Below are positions 11,401 through 21,059 of a stretch of 64,000 nucleotides of DNA, piece after piece. Below the pieces are notes generated by a model that saw only the letters and a program-made list of their open reading frames with translations, did not search any database and had not been told where the DNA came from. The translations under genes were made by a program, and so were the position numbers. Positions within the stretch are counted from its first letter, which is position 1, and each line of letters opens with the position of its first letter. Source of the stretch: Lepidostoma basale (Eukaryota > Arthropoda > Insecta > Trichoptera > Lepidostomatidae); assembly GCA_022606425.2 (NCBI GenBank), contig JAHDVF020001258.1, positions 434,001 to 498,000 on the forward strand. Direction: 5' to 3'.

Positions 11401-12112
11401 ATAATTTCTCCACATTACTGAGAAAAAATAAGATTTTGGTGCTCTGTACATTTTAAATGTTAAGAATCACTGATTTAGAGTTAACAATAAAATTTAATAG
11501 GCTTGTATTTCTTTATTTTATGGGCCGAAGGGCCGACCTTGAATTAGTTGGGTTAGCAGTTATACCTTGTATGCTGAAAAATTGATCAATCGTGCTACAA
11601 TTCAAACGAAGCGATCGATCGATCGGAAATTCGAAGGAAATAATTTTTCGCTCTAAGCCATTTCAGTAGAGGTCAGCTGATGGTAATTTTCTTTGACGTT
11701 GAAGGTAATCCAGATATTTCAATTTGACATTAATTAGTGACGTTGCGCTAATCTACATAATACATCGATTCTTAAATTTAAACTGACGTTTTAGTTGATT
11801 AAGAAACTTTTTAGATTTAAGCGAATGTTTAAAACAAATTAATTCGTCTCATCCAAATTGACATATTAAGTTTTAACACAGAAACGTCTTTTCTCGTTAA
11901 ATTAAATGACATTTTAAGCTACCTTCTAACAAAATTGAGAAAATGATTCTTAATATAAAAGTTTTAAACCACAAATTTTTTTCATTATATATATGTATTA
12001 GGGTGTCCCTTATTTTTCGTTAAGTTTTAATTTTACAATGAATAGGCTATTATTTTATTCATTTGGGCCTAAAACATCCGAAAACCATTTTTTTCCTTAT
12101 TCGGAACAGTGC
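11401..12112. other. Sequence without recognised gene
   Basis: AT-rich. A small patch at 11580-11720 has GATCGATCGATCGG and is less AT-rich. No feature recognised. Confidence 0.3.
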
Positions 12113-13824
12113 AACCCGTGCCGACTTGCGCGCAAAGATGTCCCATACAAATTGCGTCACAGGAGCGGCGCGCTGTCGTTGTTATTATCGTTTAGTCTAG
12201 GCTTGTCGGGTAGTAGCACGGATTGTTTTATATTTCGAAGATGTCAATGGAACTAAGAAGCAATTAAAACAGTATTTCCTTGGTTGGTAAAGTAAATCAC
12301 CAAATAACAGGTGTAAACTACCATCTAATCGTCAAGTTCTCGCAGTTCTATTTTTTAACATACGTGAAGTTAATTTGACTGTTAATGAAAGCCCAAATCT
12401 TGTCATTCTGGAGTGCAATATATTCTGAAAAAAGGCTTGAATACCTACCAAAGCTGTTCTTAATTGTGTTAAGAAGTTAGTAGATCTTTATCAGGTCTGA
12501 CGAGAACTGCAAAAAATAGCAAGAAGATTCAGGACTTACATTCAACTTTCAACTTGAATTAGATAATATATTCGATATCGCACAAACCAATGCTCTTGAA
12601 TGTGCTGTGCTACGACAGCATCTTATACAGAATGCTTGAACGGAGCTTGTGTGCAAAAACTAGAAAGAGATTTGTTACTCTTTGCTTGCCACCATCATAT
12701 ATATGAACTGATGCTCAAAAGTGCGTTTGAATCGCAAAATCGATTGTACGAGATGATTATAGCGAACTCATTGAGCTTGTTATTGTTTTTCTGGGTGGAA
12801 GCAATGAAAATAAAATAAAAATCAGACCTGCTGGCCCAATGCATCAAGCACGATGGATGGCATGATCTATTTACTCCCTAAAAATACGTTTGCTGCAGTC
12901 CCAGTTTAAAATGTGCGCTAGGGACAAACAAGCTGTACGAGATGTCTGTTTATTTATTGTGGCAGTTTATATAAAGCCTTGGCTTGAATGTAGTTAGGCG
13001 AAAAAAACTCCGAATAAAGATTTTTGTTTTTTAAAGACCTTAAAAGATTACGAAGAAGTTGACAATTTCAATACAAGTTCAGTCAACATTTGTGGTACTT
13101 ATCAGAGGAAATAGCTGTCCTTTTAATGTTTGATGACAACGTTGATAACCAGAGCAAAGGAAACATTGTAGAAAACTTACAAAAAGAAAGTTTTGGTGAT
13201 TCGGGAAAGATATATGTTCCATCAAAGGAACATATATCTGTCTCTCTATATGGTACGTAAGTAGTGTTTAATCTGGTATTTAAATTAGCACTTATTTGTT
13301 TTATTATTAGGTAAGTATTTATTATCTTATTTTATGATAATCTTTGACAGATTTTGTTTCTGTCAAGAGTAAAGTTTTATTTTCACGACTGAAACTTGAT
13401 AGTAGTTTCCTTCAAGAAATTGTATCATCATAGAAAGATAGCGCGAAGTTTGTGGAAGCTAAAAAGAAGGTTAATAGCTTAAAAGCAGTTAATGACACAG
13501 CTAAAAGAGCTGTTAATCTAATGACAGACTTTCATGGTTTGACTACCGCAGATGAAGAACATAAGCAGTTCATATTATGTTGTGTGCCAGAACATAAAAA
13601 AATTTACCCAGACTGTAAAAACAGAGACTTTAAAGAGGCAATATCCAAGTAAATAAATATAAATTTGGATCTTTTTTGATAATTATAATAAAAACATTAT
13701 ATAAATACATGTTTTCATCAATATTTATGTAACAAAATGGTTTTAAGTGATCATATATAACTATATTTAAGAGACACTTAAAGCGGCTATTTTCTAAAAC
13801 TTTGAGGGCAAGTCGGCACGGGTT
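12113..13824 (+). mobile_element. Decayed DNA transposon with 25-bp terminal inverted repeats
   Basis: The ends are AACCCGTGCCGACTTGC plus GCGCAAAG at 12113-12137 and the inverted match at 13800-13824 (about 23 of 25 positions). Inside, broken frames on the plus strand resemble one protein family widespread in insect genomes as a multi-copy unknown or transposon-derived gene: LELDNIFDIAHTNALE near 12545-12600, NGACVQKLERDLLLFACHHH at 12630-12700, PMHQARW at 12835, FLKTLKDYEEVDNF at 13030-13075 and VNDTAKRAVNLMTDFHGLTT at 13480-13560 ending in QFILCCVPEHKKIYPDCKN. Stops, frameshifts and an internal deletion after 12600 make it a pseudogene. I recognise the family by its phrases but cannot place it in a named transposase superfamily. 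No clear target duplication. Confidence 0.7.
13446..13652 (+). pseudogene. C-terminal remnant of transposon protein
   Basis: An open stretch of 66 codons in the relic at 12113-13824. It reads VNDTAKRAVNLMTDFHGLTT, DEEHKQFILCCVPEHKK, YPDCKNRDF. Family members usually continue upstream with a long DDE-like or unknown domain that is absent here. It ends at a natural-looking stop 172 bases before the right terminal repeat. Confidence 0.65.
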
Positions 13825-14652
13825 AGAATTAACGTAGGAAGTCGAAATTCTGTATTTGGGTAACTAGTAGACTATTAAACATAATTAGGGTGTATGCGTT
13901 TCAATAATCCAAATTTTTTTTTATATGATTAAATGATTATAAGAATACTGTGTGCATAGTAATTCAATATAACGATGTTTTCTAACTACTTACACATTTG
14001 TTTTCATTTCGACTAGTACGTAAATATTTAAAAATAAAGATTATTTAATTGTATGTAATGGCTGTGATTCAAAAAAGTTTATTTTTATACCTATTTTTCC
14101 GAGCGCCGAGAAATTAAATACTTAAGAAATTAAATACTGTCTTCCATCGAATATTTCATACAAGTTAAAATTCTACGAATATTGAGCTTAATTTTTAATA
14201 CCTATAACATGCTTTTCTACTTATAAAGTACCTTCAGTTCAGTTGTATCGTATATTTAAACATACTACCGTTTTTAACCTAGTTAGAAAATGTAAAACCT
14301 ACTTAGTATAAATTTAACGGAAGTTTAAAGTAAGTTTATTTATAATTTTGCAGGAAACAGGGCGGTCGGATTTTCCTTTGTTTACCAAATATAAAACTTC
14401 CAATGTTATTTTTGTGAATAGAAAAATCATTTAAAATAAAGAAGTTTCTTAAATAAATTATATTTGTTATTTTGTGTTGATATGGCAACCATTTGGTTGC
14501 CGAAATATCGGCTTTCGCTACACTAGCGAGAAGTGCTGAATCCGAGAGATCGAAGCCATGATTTTTAAAATAATCATATACGTTTTGAACAGAGTTCGAC
14601 ATGTGCTACATTTGTATTAATTAAAAAAAAAACGTATTTAGAATTTATACAA
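13825..14652. other. Sequence without recognised gene; one strong hairpin
   Basis: Mostly AT-rich. At 14474-14495 GGCAACC, ATTT, GGTTGCC forms a perfect 7-bp stem followed by GAAATATCGGC. It recalls the stem II plus GAAA layout of the HH repeats, but no convincing CUGANGA precedes it. Confidence 0.35.
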
Positions 14653-15450
14653 TTCTTCTTCTTCTCTGGCGCTACAACACTTGGTGGGTCTTAGCCTCCT
14701 CCGAAAAACGTCTCCATCCCGCCCTGTCTCTGGTCGCCACCTCTCAGACCTGTTGCTCCACGACCCGACAGTCTGCCACGGCACCATCCAACTATCGCAG
14801 TCTCGGCCTGCTGACGCTTCTTCGCCCTACTGGATTGTCATACAACACACTTTTTGGGAGCTCCAGATCCCCCCTGCGGTGCAAATGCACTAGCCAGTCC
14901 AGTCTGTTAATCTTTATTAAACTTGACAACGTTGACGTCCTGGTATATATATCCTTTTCCACGTCTAGCGATCCTTAATGGGTCCGAAGATTCTGCAGAG
15001 GATCTTACTTTCGAAGCAGTTCATATTTATTTCATTACGTTAAGTGAGTGTCCAAGTCTCCGAGGCATATGTTAGAATTGGTCTAATCAGCGATTTATAC
15101 AGTGCGGTCTTTGTCTTTCTGACAGTAAACACGATTTTAGGTGATTATTGAGGCCAAAGTCGCATCTGTTTGCTGTGAATATCATTTTTCCAATCTCTTC
15201 ACTGCCATAATTTATTTTATTAACTAAGTTAACTATTCCACGTTCTCAAATTTGAAGTTATTTATGTTGATATCAGTGGGTTGACTGTTACTAGGCAGCA
15301 TTGTGACAGCTATGTATTTCGTTTTGTCCTCATTAATGCGCATTCCCACTCTTTTAAATTTTAAAAATTCTTTAACCACCTTACGTATTTGAACGTACGT
15401 GATACGTTCACTGTAACTGTACCATTCTGCGCTATCCCGTATCACCTACG
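14653..15450 (-). mobile_element. LINE-N fragment, RTE-type, with GAA tail
   Basis: Minus strand, reading from 15450: IRKVVKEFLKFKRVGMRINE, DKTKYIAV, then DININNFKFENVE, RKTKTALYKSLIRPILTYAS, ETWTLT, FESKILCRIFGPIKDR, and a tail GAAGAAGAAG at 14655. These are the post-YADD segments of an RTE-type reverse transcriptase protein (G.RINE.KTKY, ETWTLT, RI.GPI.D). Stops and indels break the frame, and the fragment lacks the palm motifs and endonuclease. In living copies the encoded enzyme copies its own RNA at a nicked target. Confidence 0.8.
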
Positions 15451-16299
15451 AGTATATCCCGTAATGTTTTATACCTACCTAAAATGTACAAACTGTTAGG
15501 GAGACGCGCGTGTGCCAACAACACTCGAGTACAAGTCTTCGTAAATATGATAAATTTACAAGGGGCAGGCGAGTGTGCGACCGAGTATTTGACGTTTCGT
15601 AATTTAAAAAAATAAAATTAATATATAATTTAATTACATTAATAAAAAAAACTGCTTTTTGCACGTTTCTCGGAAAATAACACAAAGGTAGGGCGGTTAA
15701 ATGTAAAAAAAAAGTGGTGTTATATTGTAGTTAATGTGCACGGCGTATAAAAGTGGACAGCGGACAGCCAGCCGCTAAGGGCTTATGTTTATCAGCTTTG
15801 TTTCGATCACATACGATTATTATGAATTACTCGTAGTGTCTAGACTAGGCTGTGAATATTTTTAGTGCGCCGAAATAAAGCTAAATTAATGGCACGGGTT
15901 AAAAATTGGACGGTGGTCGCAAGAACGGTGACTGCTGGCTGTGCACTTTTTTACACCGCGTGTGCGAAACTACAGTAATACGATTTTGTGTCGCTCTCAG
16001 CCCAGAAATATAACAACACCTCCACATATGCCAAAAGAGCCGACAAATTATAAAACAGATTGAGTTATTAATTAATAAATTATATTATATTACTTATATT
16101 CAATTAATATTCAATTACTTTTTTTTAAATCACGGCTATTTTGGCATAGTAATCCCAAAAGTGCCCGCAACCAAAGGGTTTAGAGGAATACAGAAGCGTC
16201 TATCTATGCTAATAAGATTAAGGGTGTATTATCAAGGATTGCCTAATTAATTAATACTAATTAAAACGTCGAACAATATTTAACAGTTATTATAATTTG
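15451..16299. other. Low-copy sequence with possible TATA box
   Basis: From 15480 to 16020 the base composition is more balanced and no repeat family was recognised. TATAAAAG at 15747-15754 sits in a GC-richer context (ACGGCG before, TGGACAGCGG after), the only promoter-like arrangement I noticed. No coding exon follows that I can defend. Confidence 0.25.
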
Positions 16300-16359
16300 T
16301 TTTTTTCTTTTTTATATACTTTGTATTTACAACACTAACTTTAAAAAAATTTAAATTAA

Positions 16360-16403
16360 ATATCAGACATGTTTTGGACGACCCGGTGCTTCCTCAGTGA
16401 TAT
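16360..16403 (-). ncRNA. Hammerhead-like ribozyme, family HH-G, copy 1
   Basis: Minus strand order: stem I AUAUCA (16403-16398), core CUGAGGA (16397-16391), extra A, stem II region with GCACC and GUCC partners, AAAA, CAUGUC, stem I UGAUAU (16365-16360). Stem I pairs perfectly over six positions and CUGAGGA is canonical. G12 has become A (AAAAC in place of GAAAC) and stem II pairing is imperfect, so activity is doubtful. Confidence 0.6.
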
Positions 16404-16554
16404 TAAGATATTTAAAATTATTTACAAATATGATCAGTTTTGACAGAAAAGAGTATATAAATAAAATATTTTGGAACCTAAATATATCTTTATGACGTCT
16501 GTCAAAACTGATCATATTTATAAACAATTTTATCATATTTTAAAAATCTTTATA

Positions 16555-16598
16555 ATATCACCCAGGAAGGATCGGGTTGTCCAAAACATGTCTGATAT
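16555..16598 (+). ncRNA. Hammerhead-like ribozyme, family HH-G, copy 2
   Basis: Stem I AUAUCA at 16555-16560 pairs with UGAUAU at 16593-16598. Core is CCCAGGA (two changes from CUGAGGA), stem II GGA with UCC, then AAAA and CAUGUC. The expected cleavage point follows C16592. The core damage suggests loss of activity. Confidence 0.5.
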
Positions 16599-16719
16599 AT
16601 GTATATTTAAAAAAAGTTAGTTTTGTATATATTTTGGTTCCAAAATAAATCTTTAAGACATCTGTCAAAACTGATTATATTTGTAAACAATTTTATAATA
16701 TTTTTAAAATATCTTTATA

Positions 16720-16763
16720 TTATCACTGAGGAAGAACCGGGTTTTCTGAAACATATCTGATAT
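16720..16763 (+). ncRNA. Hammerhead-like ribozyme, family HH-G, copy 3
   Basis: UUAUCA, CUGAGGA (16726-16732), stem II AGAA with UUCU around ACCGGGU, intact GAAA (16748-16751), CAUAUC, then UGAUAU. Five of six stem I pairs form. This copy keeps both core boxes. Stem III would be CAUAUC in place of CAUGUC, which loses one of its two pairs. The expected cleavage point follows C16757, 165 nt downstream of that in copy 2. Confidence 0.6.
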
Positions 16764-16870
16764 TTATTTATTTTTTAAAGTTAGTTTTGTATATACAAAG
16801 TGTATAAAAAAGAAAAAGACAAATAAAACATCTACAACACAAAGAATGGCGAACATAGAAGAAAAGTTAT

Positions 16871-17324
16871 TGTAATATTCGTACTTATGTTTTTGAACAT
16901 GTTAAAATGTGCTGAGCAAATTGTGGACGTCCCTCATTTGAAAGTTATAAAACTTTATAAAATACGTCTTGGTGGGTAAACTCGCCATTCTAACATTTGA
17001 TGGGAGCAGCTTTTCCAATACTCTCAACTTTTCCTTGCACTATGATTTTATGAAACTATATTGCATATTAAATTTTAAATGATGGACCTATGTATTAATA
17101 ATCATATTCGGATACTGTAACGAGTATTCTAGAGTTGAGATAGATTTTTATTCTGATTTTATAACGAAAAATTTATCAGGTCAGAAATTTTAAAAGCGTT
17201 TGATTGTTCTATGTTGATGCATTCTAACAAATTGGTGAATTCAGTGTGTTTATATTTGTATTTAAAAAAAAATCAAATAAGAATTTTAATTTGAACTCAA
17301 TAAGAAATCTAATGAAACAGATAT
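16871..17324. other. Sequence without recognised gene
   Basis: No feature recognised. Confidence 0.3.
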
Positions 17325-17715
17325 CTTCTTCTTCTTGTTCTGACACTTGGTGCATAGGGCCTCAAGGAACCTTCTCCACCCGACTCTATCACATGCCTGA
17401 TGCCTAACATCATCCCAAGTGAAGCCGCTACTTTGACCTCGTGAACACGGTTCTTCTCCAGGTGGCTCTAGGTTTGCTTCGCTTCCTTTTACCTCCCGCA
17501 AGGGACAAGTCTAGTGTACAGCGATACAGGTTGGGTTCCGTCTCAGCGTGTGACCGATCCTCAGCCATTTGCGTCTAGCGACTTGTTATCTGTCATCAGC
17601 TTGAGCTTGTCGTGGCAAGAGCAGATAACGGCTTTTGACACTGTTTGGGGCCAAAAGATCTTGAATATGAAGCGAAAGCACCTATTTATTGTACCAACAC
17701 CTGGAGTTTTTCAAT
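17325..17715 (-). mobile_element. LINE-M fragment, C-terminal end with GAA tail
   Basis: Minus strand reads GFTWDDVRHQACDRVGWRRF, LEALCTK, then a tail of GAAGAAGAAG at 17326-17336. A block W..L...A.DR..WR.LV.ALC immediately before a (GAA)n tail is characteristic of the end of a common animal LINE protein. The upstream part (to 17715) keeps PLTRL-like and RWLRIGHTLRRNPTCIA-like pieces (RWLRIGH only is clear). Frame broken. Confidence 0.65.
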
Positions 17716-17861
17716 AACCTCTGTGGTAGATTTACAAGACTTTAAAATTTACTTACAAAAGAAATAATAAAAAAACATGAGTGATCTAATGAGACCATAA
17801 TAATTACCAGTTTAGGTGCAGTAACAGATTATCAATATATTATAGTATTTTCTATAACAGA

Positions 17862-18133
17862 CAATGGAGAAAGAATGGTTAAGAAAGTATACGTTAATGA
17901 TGTAAATGGGGTACGAAGTCGAGGCAGACCGAGGAAAACATGGCATGAATAAATTAATCGAATTTTAAAGGTTGGTCATGTTAGAAGTCGGAGGAATCGA
18001 CGTGCGTGTATGACTCGTTGTATGAATGTGGAGGAAGCTAGAGAGGTTTGCCAGGATAGAGTAGTGTGGCGGTCCATTCTCTCTGCCTACCCCTTCGGGG
18101 AAACGGCGTGATGGTTTGTTTGTTTGTTTGTTC
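17862..18133 (+). mobile_element. LINE-A 3' fragment with variant (GTTT)n tail
   Basis: Reads NGERMVKKVYVNDVNGVRSR, GRPRKTWHE, INRILKVGHVRSRRNR, RACMTRCMNVEEAREVCQDR, SILSAYPFGETA. One TAA interrupts. The CCCCTTCGGGGA hairpin is intact at 18091-18102, but the tail is GGTTTGTTTGTTTGTTTGTT in place of the GTTA repeat of the other copies. Confidence 0.85.
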
Positions 18134-18572
18134 CTATAACATAATAAGGTGTTTATTATTTTTAATAAAACAAAATCAAATGCTTAACTATATATTGGCG
18201 AATGAGAAAATGATACATAATGTAGACAGGACAAATTTCATCGTCTAAGAATCTTTTTAAATTGAATCAAATAAACATTGTTGTTTTGCCAGAAAATTCC
18301 GTTTATCATATAAAGGTATTCGCAAAACTCGGTAATACAGCAAATATCTACCTGACACAGCAAAACTTTGCATAATTCTTAGAAATATTCAAACTCAGGT
18401 TACGTAAATGAAATTGTTTTTATATTTTCTTAAATTCTTTTTTATGTTGTGTATATCAAACAAATTTCTATTTGAAATTTTCTTAATAATAATTTATAGC
18501 ACTGTGCGCAACTTTTGATAAGACTTTTGTTGTTTAAAAATTGAGTAATAAAATTTGATTAAAATAAAAATT
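18134..18572. other. Sequence without recognised gene
   Basis: No feature recognised. Confidence 0.3.
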
Positions 18573-18825
18573 ACGAACTAACTAATTAACCAACCACCGC
18601 GCCGTCACACCCAAATAGGTGGACTGTCTCAACGTTCTTTCTTGACATATTTATCTCGATTCCACAACATGTATACATTGTATTATGCATGCGCATCGAT
18701 TCCTCACATGGCCGAATTCCTCAGTCATCCTCTATTTCTAGTTCAATTTTTATCGTTTACATATACTTTCCTTACCAATCATTCCTTTTTCATTCTTTTG
18801 ATGTGTCCAAATAATCTTAAGTACG
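18573..18825 (-). mobile_element. LINE-A 3' fragment, diverged
   Basis: Tail ACTAACTAATTAACCAACC at 18576-18594 on the plus strand, then a diverged hairpin region and the reverse of VRNRRACMTRCMNVEE-like sequence, ending in LRLFGHIKRM-like codons near 18820. Heavily mutated, with several indels. Confidence 0.7.
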
Positions 18826-18884
18826 TTTAAAAGCTTGTCTACTGAATATCGAACCATCTCTTATGCGTGTTTGATAAACCTTTT

Positions 18885-19110
18885 TCATATAATAATTCTA
18901 ACTAAACAACAATTTACCCTGCCTCTAAATTTTATTTTTCCCCCTCCACTTTTTCACTCGTCATTTAGTATATAGGTAATGACTTTTTTTCATTTGACTG
19001 TTAAAATTCATATACTAAAGAAGGGAAGTTTGTGTCCCGAAACATGTTTGTGAAAAAAAGTGTTGTGATAATTCAATATTTTCAAAAAGTTATTTGAATT
19101 CAGATATATA
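18885..19110 (+). mobile_element. HH-F Penelope-like fragment with ribozyme-like motif
   Basis: Starts in TAACTAAACAACAATTTACC, the 3' coding and untranslated part of HH-F, and continues through TCATTTAGTATATAGGTAAT to the motif at 19009-19052: AUA, CUAAAGA, A, GGGA, loop, UCCC, GAAA, CAUGUU, UGUG. The core differs from CUGAAGA at one base (G5 to A). Stem II and GAAA are intact. Equivalent to the HH-F copies at 22006 and 26062. Confidence 0.75.
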
Positions 19111-19159
19111 GATATACAAATTCAGATAAACCTTTTGTAATGTCATTGAAAAATCTTTT

Positions 19160-19360
19160 CATTTGAAGCACAGACCAGAGACGACGCCGCAGAGAGGAAG
19201 AGGAGGAGAAAGGTGAGACCATCGGGAGACGGCGACGACTCCAATACCAGTGCCTTCCCCTGCTCCAGATGCCCCAAAATGTTTGGGTCCAGAATTGGGC
19301 TTTTCAGTCAAATGGAACGAACAACCGTGAAGGACAGCCGATGATGATGAAATACAGATT
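19160..19360 (+). mobile_element. LINE-E fragment: C-terminal zinc finger of L2/CR1-like LINE
   Basis: One plus-strand frame reads FPCSRCPKMFGSRIGLFSQM followed by a stop and GATGATGATGAAA. A C..C...F.SRIGL.SH finger at the very C-terminus, then a GATGA-type tail, is a known mark of some L2 and CR1-group LINE proteins. The usual His pair is partly lost here. Upstream codons (RRKVRPSGDGDDSNTSA) are the usual basic or polar linker. About 60 codons remain. Confidence 0.6.
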
Positions 19361-19800
19361 AAATTCACATTCATCTAAAACAGTGGTTCCCAAACTTTTT
19401 GTCCTGTGGACCCCTTGCTGATTTTTGTTATTTTGTGCAGACCCTCTACTTGTAATATAGTTTTTTTTACGAATGGAAGTTACGTAATAAATTGTATTGG
19501 ATATTTTTCGTTGGTGACCTTTTTTTTAGCTCATCAGCGACATCAGGTTAGTAGGTTCGAAAATTCGGATATTCGATTCTCCCAAGGGGGCTAAAGAAAA
19601 TAAGACCGGAAGTCGTGGTTGAGCTAAAAAAAAACCCGGGGCTCCGTACAGACCACTTTGGGAACCGCCGGTCTCATTTCTACTGCATTCATTATATTTT
19701 CATTCTTCTTTAGCCATTTCCACGCTTCACTTCCCCATATATGTAAAATGCTAGGTACATGAACACCATTGTGCACTGCTATTTTGCCTTTATAGTATTT
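19358..19800 (-). mobile_element. LINE-A fragment split by hAT miniature element
   Basis: Plus-strand CACATTCATCTAAAA at 19366-19380 and GTCTCATTTCTACTGCATTC from 19671 are adjacent in other LINE-A copies (CACATTCGTCTAAGAGATCTC, pieces). The 290-bp insert between them is the hAT element at 19381-19670. The downstream part codes on the minus strand for KAKIAVHNGVHVPSILHIWG-like sequence. Confidence 0.75.
19381..19670 (+). mobile_element. hAT-type miniature element
   Basis: Starts CAGTGGTTCCCAAAC and ends with the imperfect inverted match GTTTGGGAACC-type sequence (CACTTTGGGAACCGCCG). CAGTGGTTCCCAAA is a classic hAT terminus. There is no transposase. A second member, in the opposite orientation, is at 54484-54959: both share TTTTTGTCC.GT.GA.CCCTTGC near one end. 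The left flank ATCTAAAA is the LINE-A sequence GTCTAAGA. The right copy of the duplication appears partly deleted (GTCT only). Confidence 0.8.
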
Positions 19801-20102
19801 ACTAGTTTCAATAAACAGTTTTCACATTTTAATGCTTCGCGGACTCAATAGTTTATTCTAAGTAATGGCTCTTCTCTTATTTTGTAACAGAAATAGTAGG
19901 TACTTTAACTGTCTAAGGGTTGAGCATCCAATTTCCGTAATGAAGAAAATTACTTAAGAACTGAAGAGTTAACGGTTGCACATTTGCATCGAACATCGTT
20001 TAACTTTGTAATTTATTCATTGAAAAATCTTTCCAGTTTATCAAACGAATTTCCAATACATCAACGGACTGTAAAATAAGTAATTAAACTTACTTAAGAA
20101 TA

Positions 20103-20448
20103 TAACTACCTAACTAACCATCCTTATTCATTTACAGTTTCCTCAACATTCATACTTCGTGTCATGTATTCACGTCGATATCTCGGACTCCTTACGTGTC
20201 TGAAATGTAATATTTGATTGATTTGATCGTGCCACATTTTCCTCGGTCTTATTTTATTTCTTTTTAAGCTTAAATCGTTTACATAAACACTTACATTCTT
20301 AAAAATTCTTTCTTTGTTTTTTTTTAGTGTGTCCATACAATTTTTAACTAAATATAATTTCATAATTTTATTCAAAGCACTTTTACTGGCAATGATTTCA
20401 ATTCTTACACTTTATCGTATACATATTTACAATATATTCTTCTAAGAG
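20103..20448 (-). mobile_element. LINE-A copy, diverged
   Basis: Minus strand reads ERIFKNVSVYVNDLSLKRNK, IRPRKMWHDQINQILHFRHV, RSPRYRREYMTRSMNVEETV. The terminal hairpin has been lost between MNVEET and the short tail CTACCTAACTAACC at 20105-20119. The upstream edge ends in LRR-like codons at 20448, where a LINE-D-like fragment begins. Confidence 0.75.
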
Positions 20449-21030
20449 GTGTGCTTGTTCTTCCAGACCATATTTTTCGGAACCCTGATGCGGCAGAAGC
20501 TTTAGCCAAGAACTTCGGAATAGATATCACCCTCTCTCTCTGGTTTCAATCCTGGAACTGGTTTGCAGCAGTTTCATATATTCTTCTCTTCCATTATTCC
20601 CTGTCTTGTGCGGCTCTTTTGAAATCTGCACATGATGAGCAGCGCACGTCCACCAACAGGTTCTCCAGGTACTCTTGGCGTGGGCTTCCCCTAGAGTTTG
20701 TCCCCTCGGTCATACCCTCCATTATGGCGTGCAAGAGGCTTTCTTGTCGTATTACATGGCCGATCCATCTTGAACGCCTTTCGGACAAGGTCCTGAGCAG
20801 GTGCCTTCCTCCTTCAATTCTTTGGGGAACCTCCTTATTTGTAATGTGGTCTCTCCAGGAAATTCCTAATAGTCTTCTATTGGACCACATCTCAAAAGCC
20901 TCTAGTCTCCAATTAGATAGGCACCATGTCTCGCAGCCGTACATCAAGATACTCCATACATAGGCTTTGATGAGGAGTATTATCAGTTTTAAGTCTATAT
21001 TATTCGATTCTATTATGTCACTATGGCTGC
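20449..21030 (-). mobile_element. LINE fragment (D2 lineage), post-RT region
   Basis: The minus-strand frame from 21082 down to 20594 is open for 162 codons and reads LLIKAYVWSILMYGCETWCL, RLEAFEMWSNRRLLGISWRD, HITNKEVPQRI, RRSRWIGHVIRQESLLHAIM, EGMTEGTNSRGSPRQEYLEN. ILMYGCETW, EAFEMW..RR.L.ISW.DH.TN.EVL and a GHV.R block are the C-terminal hallmarks of a widespread animal RTE-like LINE. The normal upstream YADD region is missing. Its 5' edge at about 21030 meets HH-F sequence. Confidence 0.75.
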
Positions 21031-21059
21031 AGATTTCTTCTCCCAAATTGATTATTACT

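Larger units (their letters stand above)
16300..16870. mobile_element. HH-G cluster: one inverted and two tandem ribozyme-bearing units
   Basis: Three units of the same repeat. The first is on the minus strand (16300-16480), the next two run head to tail on the plus strand (about 16480-16600 and 16600-16870). Each has a ribozyme-like core (see separate entries) and a body containing ACATCTGTCAAAACTGAT and TTTGTAAACAATTTTAT. The cluster ends at 16850 with the shared terminus CAACACAAAGAATGGCGAAC. No coding sequence. The arrangement is that of Penelope pseudo-LTRs or of small retrozyme multimers. Confidence 0.75.

Noticed and set aside
14474..14510. Hairpin GGCAACC/GGTTGCC followed by GAAATATC as another hammerhead
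   Set aside because: Stem II and GAAA fit, but no CUGANGA-like box lies directly upstream and the bases after GAAA do not form the minimal stem III seen in other families.
15747..15754. TATAAAAG as a real promoter
   Set aside because: No initiator at the right distance is convincing and no exon follows, so it is mentioned only inside a low-confidence region note.
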